A program made the translations under genes and the position numbers. From assembly GCA_015485755.1 (NCBI GenBank), contig WFTD01000022.1, positions 1 through 7,567 of the forward strand: 7,567 nt of DNA. The letters run 5' to 3'. Positions within the stretch are counted from its first letter, which is position 1, and every line of letters starts with the position of its first letter. The DNA comes from Patescibacteria group bacterium (GTDB lineage Bacteria; Patescibacteriota; Patescibacteriia; S139-126). Positions 3,772-7,567 of the stretch are shown here, one piece after another. Under the pieces are notes generated by a model. It was not told the DNA's origin. It worked only from the letters and a program-made list of their open reading frames with translations, and ran no database searches.

Positions 3772-5805
3772 ATGACAAAAAAAATATATACTCTCAAACA
3801 AAGCCAGTCTCCCAAAAATTTTAACATCAACTACCAAGAAGAACTAAACCCTGAACAGCTGCAAGTAGTCACCGAAGGGGATGGCTACTGTCTGGTTCTA
3901 GCTGGCGCTGGCAGCGGCAAAACTCGCACGCTGGTCTATAGAGTTTCTTACCTCTTGGAAAAAGGGGTGAGCCCTGACAATATTTTACTTATGACTTTTA
4001 CCAATAAAGCCGCCAAAGAAATGATCAATCGGGTAGAAAGTTTGGTTGGCAGCAGGATAAAAGGAATTTGGGCTGGTACTTTTCACCACATCGGCAATCG
4101 GATTTTACGCCAACATATAAATAAGTTGGGATATGACAAGAATTACTCAATTTTAGACGAAAGTGACAGCCGCGATCTTTTGAAAAATATTATCAGTGAA
4201 AAAAATATCAAAGACATAAAACTGCCCAAACCAGCTGTAATCAAAAACATTATCAGTCTTAGCGTCAACTCTGGCCTTGCTATTGATAAAGTAATTGCCA
4301 AATATTATCCCTATCTTGAAGAGTACCCAATAGAAATCATCAAACAAATAGCTGCCAATTATAAAGAGCAAAAAAAGAAACTAAATGCACTTGATTATGA
4401 CGATTTGCTTGCCTTTTGGTTAAAACTGCTCCAGCAATATCCAGAATTCAAGCAAAGATTAGGGCAAAAGTTTAAATACATTCTGATTGATGAATACCAA
4501 GACACCAACCTTCTGCAGGCGCAAATTATCACTGAGCTGGGCAATGTGAGCGGGAACGTGCTGGTAGTAGGGGACGATGCGCAAAGCATTTATTCATTCC
4601 GAGCCGCCCTGATTGAAAATATCCTCTCCTTTCCTCAAAAATTCCCTCAAGCAAAAATATTTCGTTTAGAGACAAACTACCGTTCTAGCCCTGAAATATT
4701 AAACCTAGCCAACAATTCTATCAAACACAACCAAGCCCAATTCCCCAAACAGCTAAAACCAATCAAAGTGAAAGGTAGAAAACCTACAGTGGTCACAGTG
4801 CAAAACAACGATCAGCAGGCTGAATTTATTACTCAAAGAATTATTGAATTAAACCAAGATGAAGGTGTGGATCTAAAAGATATGGCTGTGCTTTTCCGCG
4901 CTGATTTTCATGCCTTAGAACTGGAACTTGCTTTAAACAAAAAAAATATCCCCTACATAAAAAGAGGCGGAATCAAATTTTTTGAACAAGCACACCTCAA
5001 AGATATTTTGGCATTTCTAAAAATTCTGCATAACCCTGAAGATCTGCTTTCTTGGCAAAGGGTGCTGCTAATGCAACCAGGAATTGGCCCAGAGAGCGTC
5101 AAAAAAATAACCTCTCACTTTGCTCAAAAAGATATAAAACAAATAACAGCTATTAAAGAAACCTTATCCCGCAAAGCTGAGATGTCCTGGCAGGCTATAG
5201 CAAAAATCATAGAAAAAGCAAGCAGCACCAAAAACAACAAAATTGCTGACATTATCCAAATTGTGCTAAATAATTTTTATATTGAATATGCCCGACAAAC
5301 TTTTGACAATGCTGAGCAAAGGCTAGAAGACATTAACCAACTGATAAATATTAGCGACTCTTATTCTTCTTTGACAGATTTTCTGCATGATATAACTTTG
5401 AGTGAAAATTTTTCAGCAGAAAGAACCAGAGACGGCAGTAATTTGCCAGACGATTATCTTATCTTATCAACCATTCACCAAGCCAAAGGCTTGGAATGGA
5501 AAGTAGTATTTGTTATAAATCTTGTCAGCGGACAATTTCCCCACAGCAAAGCCATGAACAGCCAAACGGAAATTGAAGAAGAAAGGCGGCTTTTTTATGT
5601 TGCCTGCACCCGCGCGCAAGACCAGCTTTATCTAGTTTATCCAACTGTCAATTACAACCACAACTACGGCTTTATCATATCAACTCCCTCTGAATTTTTA
5701 CAAGAACTTGATCCTGATTTGTATGAAGAATGGCAAACCGTAGAAGAGGAAAGGGTTATTGATATTGACGATGAAGACAAAAAAGAATACCTCCCTCCGA
5801 TTTAG
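3772..5805 (+). CDS. UvrD/PcrA-type superfamily 1 DNA helicase
   Basis: A 677-residue ATP-dependent 3'-5' DNA helicase of the UvrD/Rep/PcrA class, acting on DNA in nucleotide excision repair, mismatch repair or clearing replication blocks. All SF1A motifs are present in order: Q-motif LNPEQLQVV (25-33); Walker A AGAGSGKT (44-51); Ia MTFTNKAAKEM (74-84); Ib AGTFHHIGNRIL (101-112); Walker B ILIDEYQDT (237-245); III VVGDDAQSIYSFR (265-277); IV RLETNYRSS (298-306); V STIHQAKGLEW (566-576); VI EEERRLFYVACTRA (602-615). Length is close to the usual 650-750. The C-terminus ends in an acidic stretch (655-672, EEERVIDIDDEDKKE) without the Lys-rich PcrA/UvrD tail, so RNA polymerase contact by that route is doubtful. 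Which of uvrD, pcrA or rep it corresponds to cannot be decided here. The ATG at 3772 is fixed by the promoter and gives a normal N-terminus. pilT follows after 69 bases without a visible terminator, so cotranscription is possible. Confidence 0.95.
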   Translation: MTKKIYTLKQSQSPKNFNINYQEELNPEQLQVVTEGDGYCLVLAGAGSGKTRTLVYRVSYLLEKGVSPDNILLMTFTNKAAKEMINRVESLVGSRIKGIWAGTFHHIGNRILRQHINKLGYDKNYSILDESDSRDLLKNIISEKNIKDIKLPKPAVIKNIISLSVNSGLAIDKVIAKYYPYLEEYPIEIIKQIAANYKEQKKKLNALDYDDLLAFWLKLLQQYPEFKQRLGQKFKYILIDEYQDTNLLQAQIITELGNVSGNVLVVGDDAQSIYSFRAALIENILSFPQKFPQAKIFRLETNYRSSPEILNLANNSIKHNQAQFPKQLKPIKVKGRKPTVVTVQNNDQQAEFITQRIIELNQDEGVDLKDMAVLFRADFHALELELALNKKNIPYIKRGGIKFFEQAHLKDILAFLKILHNPEDLLSWQRVLLMQPGIGPESVKKITSHFAQKDIKQITAIKETLSRKAEMSWQAIAKIIEKASSTKNNKIADIIQIVLNNFYIEYARQTFDNAEQRLEDINQLINISDSYSSLTDFLHDITLSENFSAERTRDGSNLPDDYLILSTIHQAKGLEWKVVFVINLVSGQFPHSKAMNSQTEIEEERRLFYVACTRAQDQLYLVYPTVNYNHNYGFIISTPSEFLQELDPDLYEEWQTVEEERVIDIDDEDKKEYLPPI

Positions 5806-5820
5806 TCACAAACAAAAAAA

Positions 5821-5826
5821 TATGAT
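5821..5826 (+). promoter_or_regulatory. Possible -10 box before pilT
   Basis: TATGAT matches five of six -10 bases and would start transcription near 5833, leaving a leader of about 40 nt. There is no persuasive -35, and the 5806-5874 gap is A-rich enough for chance matches. No Shine-Dalgarno is seen before the pilT ATG. Confidence 0.25.
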
Positions 5827-5874
5827 AAAATAAAAAAAGATTTTATATAGCCTAAAAAATTAATTCTTGAATTC

Positions 5875-6924
5875 ATGCCCATAACAAAAATGAATTTGAA
5901 AAACTTATTCCAAACAGCCGTTGACCACAATGCATCTGATATCCATTTGATGGTTGGCAAACCGCCAATCTTGCGCATATCAACTGAATTGAAAGAGCTG
6001 GAAATGCCGCCTTTAACCAAAGACACACTTACAAAAATCATCAAAGATGGCATTTCAGCCCAACAATTTGACGTCTTTTCAAAAGACAAAGAGCTTGACC
6101 TTTCTTATGAATTGCCTGACGGCACCAGAATGAGGGTTAATCTATTTTTTGAAAAAAACAACCCGGGTTTGGTAGCCAGGGTAGTGCCAAGTAAAATTCC
6201 CTCTATGGAGGATGTTGGTATGCCGGAAATAGTCTACGAATTAACCAGGCTGAAACAAGGATTGGTTTTGGTAACTGGACCAACTGGCTGTGGTAAATCA
6301 ACCTCGCTAGCGGCAATGATTGATCTAATAAATTCAGAAAGAAGTGTTAATATTGTCACGCTGGAAGACCCAATTGAATTTATTCACAAACCAAAAAAAT
6401 CAATTATCAAACAAAGGCAGTTGGGCACAGATATGTTGTCTTTTCAATCGGCCTTAAAACATGTTCTCAGGCAAGATCCCGATGTCGTAATGGTAGGTGA
6501 GATGAGAGATTTGGAAACAATTGCTGCTACTATTACTCTAGCAGAAACTGGCCACTTGGTATTTGCCACTCTTCACACTCTCAATGCTGCCCAAACAGTT
6601 GACCGTATAATTGATGTGTTCCCCCCTTACCAACAGCCGCAAGTAAGATTGCAAGTATCAATGTCGCTCAAAGGAGTTATTTCTCAAAGGCTACTGCCTC
6701 ATAGAGATGGCGGTTTGATAGCGGCTAGAGAAATTATGATAAACACGCCAGCAATTGCCAATCTTATTCGCGACAACAAAATCCCGCAAATAAAAACAAT
6801 TATTCAAACTTCAGCAGATGAAGGAATGATTACAATGGACCAAGACTTAAAACGACTAGTAGAAGAAGGCAAGGTAGAAAAAGACCACGCCAGGCAATTT
6901 ATGCTTAGCCCAGACAGCCTCTAA
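5875..6924 (+). CDS. pilT: Type IV pilus retraction ATPase PilT
   Basis: A 349-residue hexameric cytoplasmic ATPase that powers pilus disassembly (twitching, DNA uptake, surface attachment). Length and motifs fit PilT: N-terminal ASDIHL (20-25); Walker A GPTGCGKS (135-142), with Cys where Ser is usual in GPTGSGKS; Asp box VTLEDPIEF (161-169); Walker B DVVMVGEMRD (203-212); His box GHLVFATLHTLNA (226-238); and the PilT-specific C-terminal TPAIANLIRDNKIPQI (291-306), corresponding to the AIRNLIRE motif. That last motif and the absence of a long N-terminal extension argue for PilT rather than PilB. The ATG at 5875 is used, but Met6 (5890) would also align with the usual PilT N-terminus; neither has a Shine-Dalgarno, so the start is uncertain. 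No other pilus gene is in view; retraction ATPases are often encoded away from the main pilus cluster. Confidence 0.95.
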   Translation: MPITKMNLKNLFQTAVDHNASDIHLMVGKPPILRISTELKELEMPPLTKDTLTKIIKDGISAQQFDVFSKDKELDLSYELPDGTRMRVNLFFEKNNPGLVARVVPSKIPSMEDVGMPEIVYELTRLKQGLVLVTGPTGCGKSTSLAAMIDLINSERSVNIVTLEDPIEFIHKPKKSIIKQRQLGTDMLSFQSALKHVLRQDPDVVMVGEMRDLETIAATITLAETGHLVFATLHTLNAAQTVDRIIDVFPPYQQPQVRLQVSMSLKGVISQRLLPHRDGGLIAAREIMINTPAIANLIRDNKIPQIKTIIQTSADEGMITMDQDLKRLVEEGKVEKDHARQFMLSPDSL

Positions 6925-6955
6925 AAAAATCCCGCCTTTCTTGGCGGGATTTTTT
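6925..6955. terminator. Bidirectional intrinsic terminator
   Basis: CCCGCC (6931-6936) and GGCGGG (6943-6948) pair around a TTTCTT loop. The stem continues through flanking A and T runs to 13 pairs (6924-6936 with 6943-6955). A-rich on the left and T-rich on the right, it gives a U-run in both directions, ending pilT on the plus strand and the hydrolase-like gene on the minus strand. Confidence 0.9.
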
Positions 6956-7567
6956 AAATTATAAATTTATTTTTTATAACCGCTTGGTAAGCAAGTAGGA
7001 AAGTAGCTGCATTCCATGATTGCCGCTTTACCCCCATAGGCCTACCAGTGCGACCGTGCAGATATTCATTAAACTGCCAATTATTTTTCTTATTCATTTG
7101 CGCCAAATTCACAAGCTCTTGTTCAGCCAGATCCCGCCTTCCTTGCTTGGCCAAAAGATAAACCCAAAAACCGCCGATCATTGGCCAAATCCCAGCATTG
7201 TGATAATGCCAAGGTTTATTTTGAAAACTTTTCTCAAATATACCACCTCCAGTTAAAGGCAAGGGCTTGGCCAAGGATTTTATAGGACCAGGTGTATTGG
7301 CTTTGTTTTTTATTATTTCATCTATAATAACATCCACCTTATCAACATCAACCATTCCTGATAAACAAGCCAAGATGTTGCCAAATATATCAAAGCTGTC
7401 TTCAATTGTAACTCGAGAAACAGCTGTCAAAAAATATGGTCTCTTTTTTATTTTTTGCTTAAGGTTTTTGCGAAAATAAGGAAAATGAGAAAAAAGTTCT
7501 GGATAATCTGATTTTTTTATTTGCTCTGTAGAAAAGAAAAATAAAAAATTTTTATAAATACTATTCC
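6954..7567 (-). CDS. GH100/debranching-like (alpha/alpha)6 sugar hydrolase, C-terminal part
   Basis: Only the last 203 residues are visible; the frame stays open to the window edge with no ATG, so the start lies beyond 7567 (reading a TTG at 7430 as the start would cut the domain). The segment resembles the C-terminal half of (alpha/alpha)6-barrel glycosidases such as neutral/alkaline invertases (GH100) and amylo-alpha-1,6-glucosidase-type debranching enzymes. It has DSFDIFGN (56-63 of the visible part), WHYHNAGIWP (119-128), FNEYLHG (165-171) and QSWNAATFLLAYQA (182-195). Glu167 in FNEYLHG sits where these barrels carry a catalytic acidic residue in a WPEYYD-like stretch. The likely role is hydrolysis of sucrose or an alpha-glucan in sugar metabolism, but the substrate cannot be decided from this half. 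It converges with pilT on a shared terminator. The upstream residues 1-45 are Phe- and Lys-rich and less family-like. Confidence 0.7.
   Translation of the reverse strand, partial: NSIYKNFLFFFSTEQIKKSDYPELFSHFPYFRKNLKQKIKKRPYFLTAVSRVTIEDSFDIFGNILACLSGMVDVDKVDVIIDEIIKNKANTPGPIKSLAKPLPLTGGGIFEKSFQNKPWHYHNAGIWPMIGGFWVYLLAKQGRRDLAEQELVNLAQMNKKNNWQFNEYLHGRTGRPMGVKRQSWNAATFLLAYQAVIKNKFII

Noticed and set aside
5802..6089. Minus-strand 95-codon frame across the start of pilT
   Set aside because: It lies opposite strongly conserved pilT coding sequence and shows no family features.
1..7567. tRNA genes, CRISPR array or alternative genetic code (TGA as Gly)
   Set aside because: No T-loop-like GGTTCGA block and no regularly spaced direct repeats were seen. 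TGA ends the mutase and the small membrane protein at sensible positions, so the standard code holds.

Overview
The window is an AT-rich bacterial segment that uses the standard bacterial code: TGA ends two of the genes. It carries seven protein genes (one cut by the right edge, one apparently without a start codon) and a 545-base intergenic region rich in RNA-like secondary structure. A Patescibacteria (CPR) type genome is my best guess. The proteins are rich in Lys, Asn and Ile. A conserved PilT retraction ATPase sits beside small membrane proteins of a kind often seen in that group. Five of the six genes whose 5' end is visible have no recognisable Shine-Dalgarno, and at least two have a promoter so close to the ATG that their mRNA should be leaderless. 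The taxonomic placement is inference.

Left part (3-1309, minus strand): a two-gene unit, with a single-pass membrane protein followed by a roughly nine-helix membrane protein. The two are joined by an ATGA stop/start overlap. An extended -10 promoter lies immediately before the first gene.

Intergenic region (1310-1854): no convincing protein gene. On the plus strand a strong sigma70-type promoter is followed by a compact RNA of about 130 nt that ends in a 14-bp terminator hairpin, a good candidate for an independent small RNA. A second structured stretch (about 1580-1736) has competing stems and shares a sequence motif with the first RNA. It is followed by a 19-bp perfect inverted repeat enclosing 108 bases, with an 8-bp direct repeat outside. 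A minus-strand promoter overlaps the right arm of that repeat.

Middle (1855-3660, minus strand): a phosphomannomutase/phosphoglucomutase and, upstream of it with its own promoter and terminator, a 131-codon reading frame resembling the PIN-like (DUF5615) nucleases. This frame has the only textbook Shine-Dalgarno of the window, yet the codon at the correct spacing is TTC rather than a start. It is probably a translationally crippled or unusually started toxin-like gene.

Right part: a UvrD/PcrA-type helicase (3772-5805) and pilT (5875-6924) run on the plus strand. They converge on a minus-strand sugar hydrolase-like gene (6954 to beyond the window) across a bidirectional terminator. The protein genes look like ordinary housekeeping functions (DNA repair, pilus retraction, sugar-phosphate metabolism). 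The unexplained material is the RNA-rich intergenic region and the start-less PIN-like gene.
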